From an uncultured Clostridia bacterium (GTDB lineage: Bacteria; Bacillota; Clostridia; TANB77; CAG-508): DNA of 64,000 bases. Positions 39,559 through 45,792 of the stretch are shown in pieces (the stretch's first letter is position 1; each line of letters begins with the position of its first letter). The notes under the pieces were generated by a model. The model saw only the letters and a list, made by a program, of their open reading frames with translations. It ran no database searches and had not been told where the DNA came from. The translations under genes were made by a program, and so were the position numbers. The stretch is from assembly GCA_947628715.1 (NCBI GenBank), contig CANRAW010000001.1, positions 1 through 64,000 of the forward strand. The letters are read 5' to 3'.

Positions 39559-39632
39559 AGTCGAGAGAAAATTCAAGGAGGTGATATGCAAACCAAATCT
39601 TTTCAAAAGCAAATTATATCTTTTCTCTCGAC
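39559..39632 (-). ncRNA. Long-loop hairpin RNA with 16S-tail-like loop
   Basis: AGTCGAGAGAAAA and TTTTCTCTCGACT arms around about 47 nt; T-rich run behind the arm on the minus strand. Read on the minus strand, the loop contains ATCACCTCCTT, identical to the anti-Shine-Dalgarno end of bacterial 16S rRNA; on the plus strand this is a perfect AAGGAGGTGAT. It follows the tRNA-Leu gene. Either a terminator with a striking loop or a small RNA able to pair with ribosome binding sites. Confidence 0.5.
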
Positions 39633-39641
39633 TTATTTTAG

Positions 39642-39783
39642 TCCGCACGGAGGGATGTGCGCCCTCGATGTTTACCACTTGGGTACGGGATTTTGGTCTT
39701 GATGATTGGTTCTGCCCCAATTGTTCGTCTAATCACGACACCAAGTAAGTCCCGTGCGTCTCAGCTAACTGCGCCACGTGCGG
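39642..39783 (-). tRNA. tRNA-Leu(UAA) with a 52-nt insertion in the anticodon loop
   Basis: Acceptor CCGCACG/CGTGCGG (7 bp), TGGCGCAG...GACGC D-arm of the leucine type, anticodon stem CGGGA/TCCCG, long variable arm TACC/GGTA, T-arm GAGGG/CCCTC with loop CGCACAT, discriminator A, no encoded CCA. The anticodon loop reads CTT...AAAA, i.e. CUUAAAA once 52 nt are removed, giving anticodon UAA. The insert folds into an extension hairpin (TGGT/ACCA, GATT/AATC). Mature length would be 90 nt, normal for class II tRNA-Leu. Confidence 0.65.
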
Positions 39784-39789
39784 TCATTA

Positions 39790-39811
39790 GCTCAGTATTT
39801 AAACTAAGCTT
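39790..39811 (-). other. Inter-tRNA hairpin
   Basis: AGCTTAGT/ACTGAGCT arms between the Glu and Leu tRNAs; probably a processing or structural hairpin of the tRNA precursor. Confidence 0.45.
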
Positions 39812-39812
39812 T

Positions 39813-39887
39813 TGGTCATACCTATCGGTAACGCTCCGATGTCTCCTCCTTGAAAGGGAGGCGATTTTACTTTTAATCTAAGGTACG
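39813..39887 (-). tRNA. tRNA-Glu(UUC)
   Basis: 75 nt with encoded CCA. Acceptor CGTACCT/AGGTATG, D-arm GATT/AATC, anticodon stem CCTCC/GGAGG with loop CTTTCAA (anticodon TTC), T-arm ATCGG/CCGAT. D-loop lacks the usual GG, T-loop AGCGTTA is unusual, otherwise complete. Confidence 0.8.
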
Positions 39888-39910
39888 CTTATTGTGTCAT
39901 TAAATGACAC

Positions 39911-40210
39911 TTAGAAATAAAATGATACAATATTATTCTTTAAATTTTTAAATGTATCAGAAATTTGTGTTCCTTTAGCAAAAAAATTTTCATATTGGTC
40001 TTTTGTTATAATAACCCATAGATGTTCATTACCAAAAAGAATTTCGGCTCTATAAGTTTCTTTTTGTGTTACTCCTGAATCTATGGGAAACATTTTTAAT
40101 ACTACTATTCTCTACAAACCCAATCTTTGAATATGTTTGGGAATATCAAATGTTTCCATTATTAGTATTATTATACTTAATATAAAAATTACTATCAAAA
40201 ATATATTCAT
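39911..40210 (-). CDS. Small membrane-anchored protein with one in-frame TAG
   Basis: 99 residues if the TAG at 40112 is read. Start ATG 10 nt after GAGGTAATG. N-terminal membrane span (MNIFLIVIFILSIIILIMET), then QRLGL-[TAG]-RIVVLKMFPIDSGVTQ and a soluble C-terminal domain (AEILFGNEHLWVIITKDQYE). The ATG after the TAG has no ribosome binding site, which favours one recoded gene over two. Sits inside the tRNA island. Confidence 0.6.
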
Positions 40211-40246
40211 CTAACCATTACCTCAACTTAATTATTCTTAATAAAG

Positions 40247-40316
40247 AGGGGCTTGGACATTCCGATTATCCATCTTTTCCCTTTAGTTGAAACGTTTTTA
40301 ATTAAACTAAAGCCCC
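40247..40316 (-). tRNA. tRNA-like element, degenerate
   Basis: 70 nt. Acceptor GGGGCTT/AAGCCCC (7 bp) and T-arm GGATA/TGTCC with a 7-nt loop ATCGGAA are good. The D-arm (GTTT/AAAC, 6-nt loop) is short. The anticodon stem TTTCA/GGAAA has a mismatch, and the loop ACTAAAG lacks U33; depending on how it is drawn it presents UAA or CUA. No CCA. An alternative fold pairs CTTTAGTT with AACTAAAG. Pseudo-tRNA, tRNA mimic or part of the larger RNA upstream. Confidence 0.35.
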
Positions 40317-40450
40317 TACAACCACTCTGCAAAGTGGAGGACTGTCGTTGCAGCGAGCATTCCTTTCGTATTTTTTTAAGATAATACTGAACTTAACGTT
40401 TCGATTTAACTTTAAAGGGGTAAGGCACAAACGTCAAGTGCCGACCAAAT
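40317..40450 (-). ncRNA. Structured non-coding region
   Basis: No reading frame. Several strong stems: GGCAC/GTGCC (40424..40442), CTGCAAC/GTTGTAG enclosing CCACT/AGTGG (about 40317..40353). The stems are GC-rich against an AT-rich background and lie between genes and next to the tRNA-like element. I recognise no riboswitch or RNA family. Confidence 0.4.
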
Positions 40451-40455
40451 TAAAC

Positions 40456-40644
40456 TTATTCTTTAAACCTATGGACTTCATTAACTTCTTTGTTATTTAA
40501 TTCGTCTACAATTTTTCTTTTAGGTTTAATACTATCTTTATCTTTGTAAGTCTTACTATTAAAATAAGCAATTAAAGTATCTGAAATAAACTTCATTGCA
40601 AATACTAATACTGCCATTTTTACTAAGAAATAGAGAAACTCCAT
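40456..40644 (-). CDS. Small membrane protein
   Basis: 62 residues: one N-terminal span (MEFLYFLVKMAVLVFAMKFI) followed by a charged cytoplasmic tail (YKDKDSIKPKRKIVDELNNK). GGAGG site; TAA stop. Function unknown. Confidence 0.55.
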   Translation of the reverse strand: MEFLYFLVKMAVLVFAMKFISDTLIAYFNSKTYKDKDSIKPKRKIVDELNNKEVNEVHRFKE

Positions 40645-40646
40645 TT

Positions 40647-40880
40647 TTAATCCTCCAAACTCGATAGTATAAATCTAACTTCCTCTGTAGCTGTTTGAGA
40701 AGTTTCTTTAACATCAACAACTTTAACTCTTGTTCCATAGAATTTATAATCATAGTTAGAAGTCATTAAATGTATGATTGAACCTTTCTCAGGTATTGTC
40801 TCCTCTTTGTTGAGGATAAAGTCATAAGTTTTTCCTTTAAAAACTTTATTCTTGTCTTTAAACATTATTGAGATTACCAT
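40647..40880 (-). CDS. Small unknown protein
   Basis: 77 residues, beta-type (MVISIMFKDKNKVFKGKTYD, VDVKETSQTATEEVRFILSS). Promoter 40911..40939, AAAGGAG site; TAA two bases from the next ATG. Not recognised. Confidence 0.5.
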   Translation of the reverse strand: MVISIMFKDKNKVFKGKTYDFILNKEETIPEKGSIIHLMTSNYDYKFYGTRVKVVDVKETSQTATEEVRFILSSLED

Positions 40881-40910
40881 TTTAAGTTCTCCTTTCGTTT
40901 TTCTAATAAT

Positions 40911-40939
40911 ATTATAGAATAGTTTTTAAGGAAAGTCAA
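40911..40939 (-). promoter_or_regulatory. Sigma-70 promoter
   Basis: TTGACT-17-TATAAT upstream of 40647..40880 and 40456..40644; may also feed the Glu/Leu tRNAs. Confidence 0.85.
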
Positions 40940-40975
40940 CGATTTAATATTGTTTATTTCTCCTAATTATAAAAA

Positions 40976-41036
40976 TAGATAGAGAAAAGGCGTTAGGAGA
41001 CCACCCATAACAAAGTTAATTACTCTTTGCTTATTT
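40976..41036 (-). ncRNA. Long-loop hairpin after the tRNA pair
   Basis: GATAGAGAAA/TTTCTCTATC arms around about 40 nt that contain a CAAAG/CTTTG hairpin and GGTCTCCTAAC; TATTTTTATAA behind on the minus strand. Same design as 39559..39632 and probably the terminator of the tRNA operon. Confidence 0.5.
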
Positions 41037-41064
41037 CTCTATCTTCTCGCCTTATACGAGCTTT

Positions 41065-41142
41065 TGGTTTCTCCGGAAGGAATCGCCACCCTCGCCCCAA
41101 AGATTTAGAGTCTTTTTGTACTGCTACTTATACGACGGAGAA
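41065..41142 (-). tRNA. Suppressor tRNA, anticodon CUA (reads UAG)
   Basis: 78 nt with encoded CCA. Acceptor TTCTCCG/CGGAGAA, discriminator A, D-arm GTA/TAC, anticodon stem AAAGA/TCTTT with loop CTCTAAA, i.e. anticodon CTA at positions 34-36 and U33 present. T-arm GAGGG/CCTTC (one G-T pair) with an 8-nt loop TGGCGATT, which departs from the TTCGANN consensus. The first pair is U1-A72, as in glutamine tRNAs. It lies right after tRNA-Gln, and TAG is used as a sense codon in this window, so it very probably decodes TAG, most likely as Gln. Confidence 0.75.
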
Positions 41143-41174
41143 ATCTTCTATCGTGTCCTCTCACAACACGTTAT

Positions 41175-41248
41175 TGGTTGGGGATGAAGTAGTCGAAACT
41201 TCGATGCAGGAGTCAAAGTCCTGTGCCTTACCGCTTGGCTAATCCCCA
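41175..41248 (-). tRNA. tRNA-Gln(UUG)
   Basis: 74 nt with encoded CCA. Acceptor TGGGGAT/ATCCCCA, D-arm GCCAAGCGGTAAGGC (classic Gln), anticodon stem CAGGA/TCCTG with loop CTTTGAC (TTG), T-arm GAAGT/ACTTC with loop TTCGACT. First gene of the tRNA pair with the CUA tRNA. Confidence 0.9.
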
Positions 41249-41256
41249 ATTTAAAA

Positions 41257-41278
41257 GATATTCTTTTAATCGAATATC
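41257..41278 (-). other. Hairpin before tRNA-Gln
   Basis: GATATTC/GAATATC arms between promoter 41295..41323 and tRNA-Gln; leader or processing hairpin. Confidence 0.45.
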
Positions 41279-41294
41279 CCTTAACTTTAATTAT

Positions 41295-41323
41295 ATAATA
41301 AAATAATTTTTTAGAAAAGTCAA
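41295..41323 (-). promoter_or_regulatory. Sigma-70 promoter of the Gln/suppressor tRNA pair
   Basis: TTGACT-17-TATTAT about 45 nt before tRNA-Gln. The TTGAC overlaps the TGA stop of 41320..42018. Confidence 0.75.
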
Positions 41324-42018
41324 TTATTTAGCTTTTCAATCCACTTATCAATATAGTAGTTTCTAATTGCGTCATCAATTTTAATCGAAGTTGAATTTTG
41401 AAGTCCATAATATTCACAAATCTTATATGCTAAATCCTCATTTAAATCTATATAGTGTTGAGCTTCGTCTAAAGTAAGACAATAATGTAAACATTCATTA
41501 GAGTGCATTTTTTGTTTTAATTCTCTTAAATTTACTTTTCTACATACTTTATCTACTGGATGTTTCCAATATAATATATTATTGATTATAATATAATTCT
41601 CTTTATGATGTAAAAATTCTTCAATATCATTTTTAACAATCTCTTCATAATTATATTCATCAATTTCTTTATTTAGTAAATCTAAATTTTTAATTTTCTT
41701 TTTTAAAGCACAAAATAGTCTATCCTTATCTAAGAAATTTATGATATGAATATAATTTGTATAATATGCTTCATATTTTTCATGCTTTATTATATCACCT
41801 AAAATTTCAACTTGCATTATATTTTTACAATTATTAGTTCCTATCATCTCAAAAATACAATCTTCTATTGTAATATAGAAAAGAAACTCATTACAAACAT
41901 TAACTCCCTCAGTCTCTTCTATAAGATAATCTTCACCTGGTTGGTATCGATAAATTTTCTTCTGAATACAAGAACGAACATCTCTATTTTCCTCATCAAC
42001 AATTATATAACCTATCAT
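41320..42018 (-). CDS. Distant relative of the pentapeptide-protein N-terminal domain
   Basis: 232 residues. The first 110 residues show the layout of the N-terminal domain of 42957, 44788 and 45793: VNVCNEFLFYITIEDCIFEM, then MQVEILGDI and TNYIHIINFLD correspond to CEKGFHFC..., AEIEAIGSV and TDKIKIIREL. It lacks the NxGxx repeats and instead has a helical C-terminus (LTLDEAQHYIDLNEDLAYKI). TGA stop. Function unknown. Confidence 0.5.
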   Translation of the reverse strand: MIGYIIVDEENRDVRSCIQKKIYRYQPGEDYLIEETEGVNVCNEFLFYITIEDCIFEMIGTNNCKNIMQVEILGDIIKHEKYEAYYTNYIHIINFLDKDRLFCALKKKIKNLDLLNKEIDEYNYEEIVKNDIEEFLHHKENYIIINNILYWKHPVDKVCRKVNLRELKQKMHSNECLHYCLTLDEAQHYIDLNEDLAYKICEYYGLQNSTSIKIDDAIRNYYIDKWIEKLNN

Positions 42019-42034
42019 ATTTTTTCACCTCTTA

Positions 42035-42241
42035 TTATAATAATTCACATATTTCCCATATTTTGTCCTGTTTAAGTTTCTTTTTTAATTTTTCGTTTTC
42101 AGCATTTAATTCTGCTATTTTTGATTCTATTATTTCTTTAGATAATTTATCATCAGTCTCATTAGTTTCGTCAATTTTAATTTCCAAATTGTCTCCTTTT
42201 ATTGTAAGTATTTTATTTTCTATAGTGAGCCGCACTTCCAT
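42035..42241 (-). CDS. Small coiled-coil protein
   Basis: 68 residues: beta-hairpin start (MEVRLTIENKILTIKGDNLE), then a long helix ESKIAELNAENEKLKKKLKQ. Its ATG overlaps the stop of 42241..42645. Unknown. Confidence 0.5.
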   Translation of the reverse strand: MEVRLTIENKILTIKGDNLEIKIDETNETDDKLSKEIIESKIAELNAENEKLKKKLKQDKIWEICELL

Positions 42242-42645
42242 TAACCTACCTCCTTTCCAACAAGCGGACTATTATTAGTCAACTGTTTTCTCATTGCTCT
42301 ACTCTCCTCATTTTCATTAACCAGTTCATCAACTACTCTCCCCAACACATAACATCTTAGCATTACATCAACAATTTCAGGCTCTACTAAATACTTATAC
42401 CCTATTTCACTGGCACTATAACCAAATTCATCGGTCATTTCAAGTATTAAAGAAGTATTACTACTCAAATATTGTCTTGCGGCGGCACTTGAAAATGTAT
42501 ATGAGCCAGAAACATTTCCTGTAATTTTGTCCTCACAAAACAATCTATCATAAATTTCCTCACAGTTATCTCTTGTTAGCTCTATTTCCTCTTCAATCAA
42601 GAAATCAATTACACTATCTCTAACATTTTCGTAATAACTATACAT
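42241..42645 (-). CDS. Helical protein with HTH-like segment
   Basis: 134 residues. N-terminal VRDSVIDFLIEEEIELTRDN, then YTFSSAAARQYLSSNTSLIL; the middle DEFGYSASEIGYKYLVEPEI has an HTH-like spacing, followed by VDVMLRCYVLGRVVDEL. A type of small phage protein found often in Clostridia phages; role unknown. Overlaps its downstream gene by one base. Confidence 0.55.
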   Translation of the reverse strand: MYSYYENVRDSVIDFLIEEEIELTRDNCEEIYDRLFCEDKITGNVSGSYTFSSAAARQYLSSNTSLILEMTDEFGYSASEIGYKYLVEPEIVDVMLRCYVLGRVVDELVNENEESRAMRKQLTNNSPLVGKEVG

Positions 42646-42657
42646 AATAACAACTCC

Positions 42658-42957
42658 TTATTTAATTATATTTTCTATATTAAGACCTGTAAACTCTTTA
42701 AAAATTTCATTATCAAAATTAGGCATTTTTGATAATTCTTTGGCTATTTCAATATCCTCTTTTGTGTAATTTTTAATATCGATCAATTTTATAATTTTTT
42801 CAATAATTTTATTTTTATTAAAATCCTGCAAAGTCCAATCACTTTCTTTATTAAATAATTTAATTGTTTGAGGTTCTGTACAGAATATTCCTGTACAAAC
42901 TTCAAATTTAAAATTTTCACTCATTAAATTTTTATCAAATAAATTTAAGAATTTCAT
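42658..42957 (-). CDS. Repeat-less paralogue of the pentapeptide proteins
   Basis: 99 residues. The segment VCTGIFCTEPQTIKLFNKES, DWTLQDF and the C-terminal AKELSKMPNFDNEIFKEFTG match the C-terminal third of 42957..43787 (VLCDKTVTVKMFNKDTDWTY, IKNLPNFDNKIFKNITGID). So this is the C-terminal domain without N-terminal domain or repeats: a partial duplicate that keeps a good ATG overlapping its neighbour's stop. Confidence 0.55.
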   Translation of the reverse strand: MKFLNLFDKNLMSENFKFEVCTGIFCTEPQTIKLFNKESDWTLQDFNKNKIIEKIIKLIDIKNYTKEDIEIAKELSKMPNFDNEIFKEFTGLNIENIIK

Positions 42958-43787
42958 TATAATACCTTCCTTGTATTCTTTAAAATTTCCTTAATATCAA
43001 TACCAGTTATATTTTTAAAAATTTTATTATCAAAATTAGGCAAATTCTTTATCTCCTTAGCAATTTCAACTTTTGTAGGAATATCGTCTATAATACCCTG
43101 AATTTTTCGGTCTAACTGAAAATCTTTCAATTGTTCATAAGTCCAATCAGTATCTTTATTAAACATTTTTACTGTTACAGTCTTATCACATAGTACACCT
43201 ACACAATAGTTTCCTTTATTCCAAACTCCTATATTAAATTGTCCATTATTATTTATACCAATATTACCATCACCTTTATTTAATTCTCCTATATTATAAT
43301 TTCCTACATTAAGGTATCCTTTATTATCCGTGCCAGTATTTGACATTCCTATATTACTACCACCTATGTTACCTGCTCCATAGTTAAATTGTCCTTTATT
43401 AGTAGAACCATAATTTTTAGTACCAATATTAAGACTGCCGAAATTATTTTCTCCTTCATTTCCATAACCAAAGTTCGGGTTGCCTATATTCATTTTCTTA
43501 ACAATTTCTTCAAAAGTCAATTCTCTAATTATTTTAATTTTGTCAGTACAGAACTTATGCTTATCCTGACTAAAATCTACAGCAACACTTCCAATGGCTT
43601 CAATTTCTGCTATTCTCGTTTTTGTAAGATCGGCAGGATAATATTTAAAACAATAGAATAGTTCGTCACAGAAATGAAAACCCTTTTCACATATTTTAAT
43701 TTCACCGTCATACTCAAAAGTTTTTCCAATTTCATATTGAAAACCGTGGCATTGTAAATTCCTATTAAACGCTTTATATCCCCTCAT
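42957..43787 (-). CDS. NxGxx pentapeptide-repeat protein 1
   Basis: 276 residues. N-terminal domain (GYKAFNRNLQCHGFQYEIGK, ICEKGFHFC, RIAEIEAIGSV, DKIKIIREL) of a type I recall as common in phage and Clostridia proteins (probably DUF7666). Residues about 100-195 hold some 18 five-residue repeats of the N-x-G-x-x kind (MNIGNPNFGYGNEGENNFGS). Then FNKDTDWTYEQLKDF and the C-terminal PNFDNKIFKNITGIDI. NxGxx repeats should form a right-handed beta-solenoid. Binding partner unknown. Confidence 0.65.
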   Translation of the reverse strand: MRGYKAFNRNLQCHGFQYEIGKTFEYDGEIKICEKGFHFCDELFYCFKYYPADLTKTRIAEIEAIGSVAVDFSQDKHKFCTDKIKIIRELTFEEIVKKMNIGNPNFGYGNEGENNFGSLNIGTKNYGSTNKGQFNYGAGNIGGSNIGMSNTGTDNKGYLNVGNYNIGELNKGDGNIGINNNGQFNIGVWNKGNYCVGVLCDKTVTVKMFNKDTDWTYEQLKDFQLDRKIQGIIDDIPTKVEIAKEIKNLPNFDNKIFKNITGIDIKEILKNTRKVL

Positions 43788-43813
43788 TTATAACAGCTCC
43801 TTTTACATAATCT

Positions 43814-44188
43814 TCAATTTTTCTCCGTTATGCCGCCCCTATCATACTTCTCCTGCAAGTTATAATAACATTGCATTAGATAACGTAGATTATGAATATC
43901 GCTATAAACATCATAGAGCATTATAATTTTATAATTAGGTTTAAGGCTTACAATCTTATTCCATACAGAATCACTTGTCTTATAACCTCTATTCTGCATT
44001 TCTTTTCTAACATAATAAGCATAAGATATAAACTCATCAAAATCATGCTCAATTACATAATTAACAAGAACATGATTTGGTCCACCATTCTTCATAATAG
44101 CTCCTGCTATACTTGAAAGTTCTCTCCACTGAGCAACTAATTGTTCTCTTGGAAGAACCTTAATTAAATTTTTATGCCATAATCTCAT
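43814..44188 (-). CDS. Unknown helical protein
   Basis: 124 residues from the ATG behind AAGGAGCAATTAAA; twelve upstream codons of the longer frame are rejected because they lie inside the preceding gene. MRLWHKNLIKVLPREQLVAQ, YYVRKEMQNRGYKTSDSVWN, then a helical end. This is reminiscent of small phage proteins annotated as pyrimidine-dimer glycosylase-like (T4 DenV-type starts 'MRLWH..LI..LPR.QL..QHRE'); here the start R-L-W-H matches well and the rest less. TGA stop. Confidence 0.55.
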   Translation of the reverse strand: MRLWHKNLIKVLPREQLVAQWRELSSIAGAIMKNGGPNHVLVNYVIEHDFDEFISYAYYVRKEMQNRGYKTSDSVWNKIVSLKPNYKIIMLYDVYSDIHNLRYLMQCYYNLQEKYDRGGITEKN

Positions 44189-44538
44189 TTTAATTGCTCC
44201 TTTTCTATATTCTTTGGTTTCCAACTATCAATTGGTGGCAAAGTAAAGTCACTGCGTACTTTCAAAGGCTCACAATATTTAACAGAAAAATTTAAGGGAT
44301 AGATATTAAGACCAAAATCATTATGATTTGTAAGATAATTACACCACAATTCTTTTCTCCACCCATTATGATACCAGTTTTTTGGGTCATCAGGATAAGT
44401 CCAACGTATAGTAAGATATTTATAAGCTATATATTCAATCTTTCTAATAGCTTCTTCAGGAGTATGTTCAATAAAAGTAAAAGGCTTTTCGTTTATACAA
44501 GGATTAAATTCTACTCTAACAACATAACAACCATTCAT
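44185..44538 (-). CDS. Unknown protein
   Basis: 117 residues (CYVVRVEFNPCINEKPFTFI, WYHNGWRKELWCNYLTNHND, tryptophan-rich). Promoter 44570..44598, AGGAGAG site. Its TGA overlaps the ATG of the next gene (ATGA). Confidence 0.5.
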   Translation of the reverse strand: MNGCYVVRVEFNPCINEKPFTFIEHTPEEAIRKIEYIAYKYLTIRWTYPDDPKNWYHNGWRKELWCNYLTNHNDFGLNIYPLNFSVKYCEPLKVRSDFTLPPIDSWKPKNIEKEQLK

Positions 44539-44569
44539 TATAATCTCTCCTCTCTCATTTACTATAATA

Positions 44570-44598
44570 AGTATACCAAAAATTATTTAGAAAATCAA
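44570..44598 (-). promoter_or_regulatory. Sigma-70 promoter
   Basis: TTGATT-17-TATACT upstream of 44185..44538. Confidence 0.75.
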
Positions 44599-44617
44599 TT
44601 ATATTAGAAATTCTAAC

Positions 44618-44749
44618 TTACTCATCTCCTTTTCCCTCTTTATCGAGATTTACAATTTTTATCCAACAATCATTACAAAGTGTTGCCATTTCATCATCAC
44701 TCTCAAATACTTTACCACAATTCTCACAAACTATTTCATAATTCTCCAT
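44618..44749 (-). CDS. Small zinc-ribbon protein
   Basis: 43 residues: IVCENCGKVFESDDEMATLC then NDCW. Four cysteines in C-x2-C...C-x2-C order, one zinc site. AGGTAATATT before the ATG, TAA stop. Confidence 0.55.
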   Translation of the reverse strand: MENYEIVCENCGKVFESDDEMATLCNDCWIKIVNLDKEGKGDE

Positions 44750-44767
44750 AATATTACCTCCTTTAAT

Positions 44768-44786
44768 TTCGTTGTGCCGGCACAAC
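44768..44786. repeat. GTTGTGCCGGCACAAC palindrome
   Basis: Perfect copy of the dispersed GC-rich palindrome, directly after the stop of 44788..45777. Confidence 0.7.
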
Positions 44787-44787
44787 A

Positions 44788-45777
44788 TTATTTTAATTCA
44801 ACTCCAAAAATTTCATAAAAGATTTTTGAATCAAAATTTGGAACTGTTTTTATCAACTCTTTGTTGCTTGGATTTATTTTCTGCCATTTTTCCTTAAAAA
44901 GCTCTTTGAATTTTTCTTGAAAAGCTATTTTGTCAACTACATTGTCGTTTGTAGAACATAATTTTCCTATAAGATAATCATAAATTTGTCCTGCAAAACT
45001 TCTTAAATAACAAAGCCCTGCATTATTTTTTATTTCTGAAATTGGCACAGGTTTATTAAAAACAAACATATAAGATTCTGTATTGAAAAAACCACTGTTA
45101 TAATCTGCTATATTAAAATCCCCTGTATTACCATTACCAAAATTAAAATTCCCACTATTATCATATCCATAATTATAATTACCAGTATTACCCAGTCCAA
45201 TATTTCCACAGCCGCTATTATAATCTCCTATATTGTTATTTCCTGAATTTTGAAAGCCAATATTTTTACAACCCGAATTATAACTTCCACAATTATAGTC
45301 CCCAGAATTATGAATACCAGTATTAACAATACCAGTATTATTAGAACCTTTATTATATGAGCCAGTATTTTGAGAACCAGTATTTTGAGTTCCTATATTA
45401 CTACAACCTGAATTGCCGCTGCCAATATTATGCACACCAAAATTATTAGAGCCAAAATTATACTTCTGTATAGTTTTTGCAATATCAATTTCTTCAAGTA
45501 TTAAAATTTTATCCGTTACTCTTTTATCGCCTTTTCTCTCAACTCTTCCTAATGGCACAACTTTTGCCATTTTAGAATCTTTGGGTAACTTACTTCCAAA
45601 AAAATATTCTAAACAACTCAATTCAGTTACCCAATAATGAAAACCAGACTTGCAAATTTTAATTTCTCCTTTATGTTCAAAAATTTCCCCAACTTTATAC
45701 TGGAAGTCCTTACACTTCCAATCTGGTCCAAAAATCTTATAACCTATTTCTGCAAAAACTTTACCATCTATTTCCAT
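44788..45777 (-). CDS. NxGxx pentapeptide-repeat protein 2
   Basis: 329 residues. N-terminal domain (EIGYKIFGPDWKCKDFQYKV, ICKSGFHYW, KMAKVVPLGRVE, DKILILEEIDIAKTIQKYN). About 24 N-x-G-x-x repeats over residues 107-232 (e.g. NTGSQNTGSYNKGSNNTGIV). Then a hydrophobic linker VFNKPVPISEI and the C-terminal domain KFKELFKEKWQKINPSNKEL, PNFDSKIFYEIFGVEL. Intact homologue that shows where the tryptophan stands that TGA replaces in the next gene. TAA stop. Confidence 0.65.
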   Translation of the reverse strand: MEIDGKVFAEIGYKIFGPDWKCKDFQYKVGEIFEHKGEIKICKSGFHYWVTELSCLEYFFGSKLPKDSKMAKVVPLGRVERKGDKRVTDKILILEEIDIAKTIQKYNFGSNNFGVHNIGSGNSGCSNIGTQNTGSQNTGSYNKGSNNTGIVNTGIHNSGDYNCGSYNSGCKNIGFQNSGNNNIGDYNSGCGNIGLGNTGNYNYGYDNSGNFNFGNGNTGDFNIADYNSGFFNTESYMFVFNKPVPISEIKNNAGLCYLRSFAGQIYDYLIGKLCSTNDNVVDKIAFQEKFKELFKEKWQKINPSNKELIKTVPNFDSKIFYEIFGVELK

Positions 45778-45792
45778 TGTGGATTTCCCCCT

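Noticed and set aside
39685..39740. Group I intron in tRNA-Leu(UAA)
   Set aside because: The insertion site fits, but 52 nt is far below the size of any group I intron core and the insert does not end in G.
39657..39881. Plus-strand 74-codon frame in the tRNA island
   Set aside because: It is antisense to two tRNA genes with full stem complementarity.
40247..40316. A second TAG suppressor tRNA
   Set aside because: A CUA reading of the loop needs a poor anticodon stem and lacks U33; kept only as a degenerate tRNA-like element.
41027..41242. Plus-strand 71-codon frame
   Set aside because: Antisense to tRNA-Gln and the CUA tRNA.
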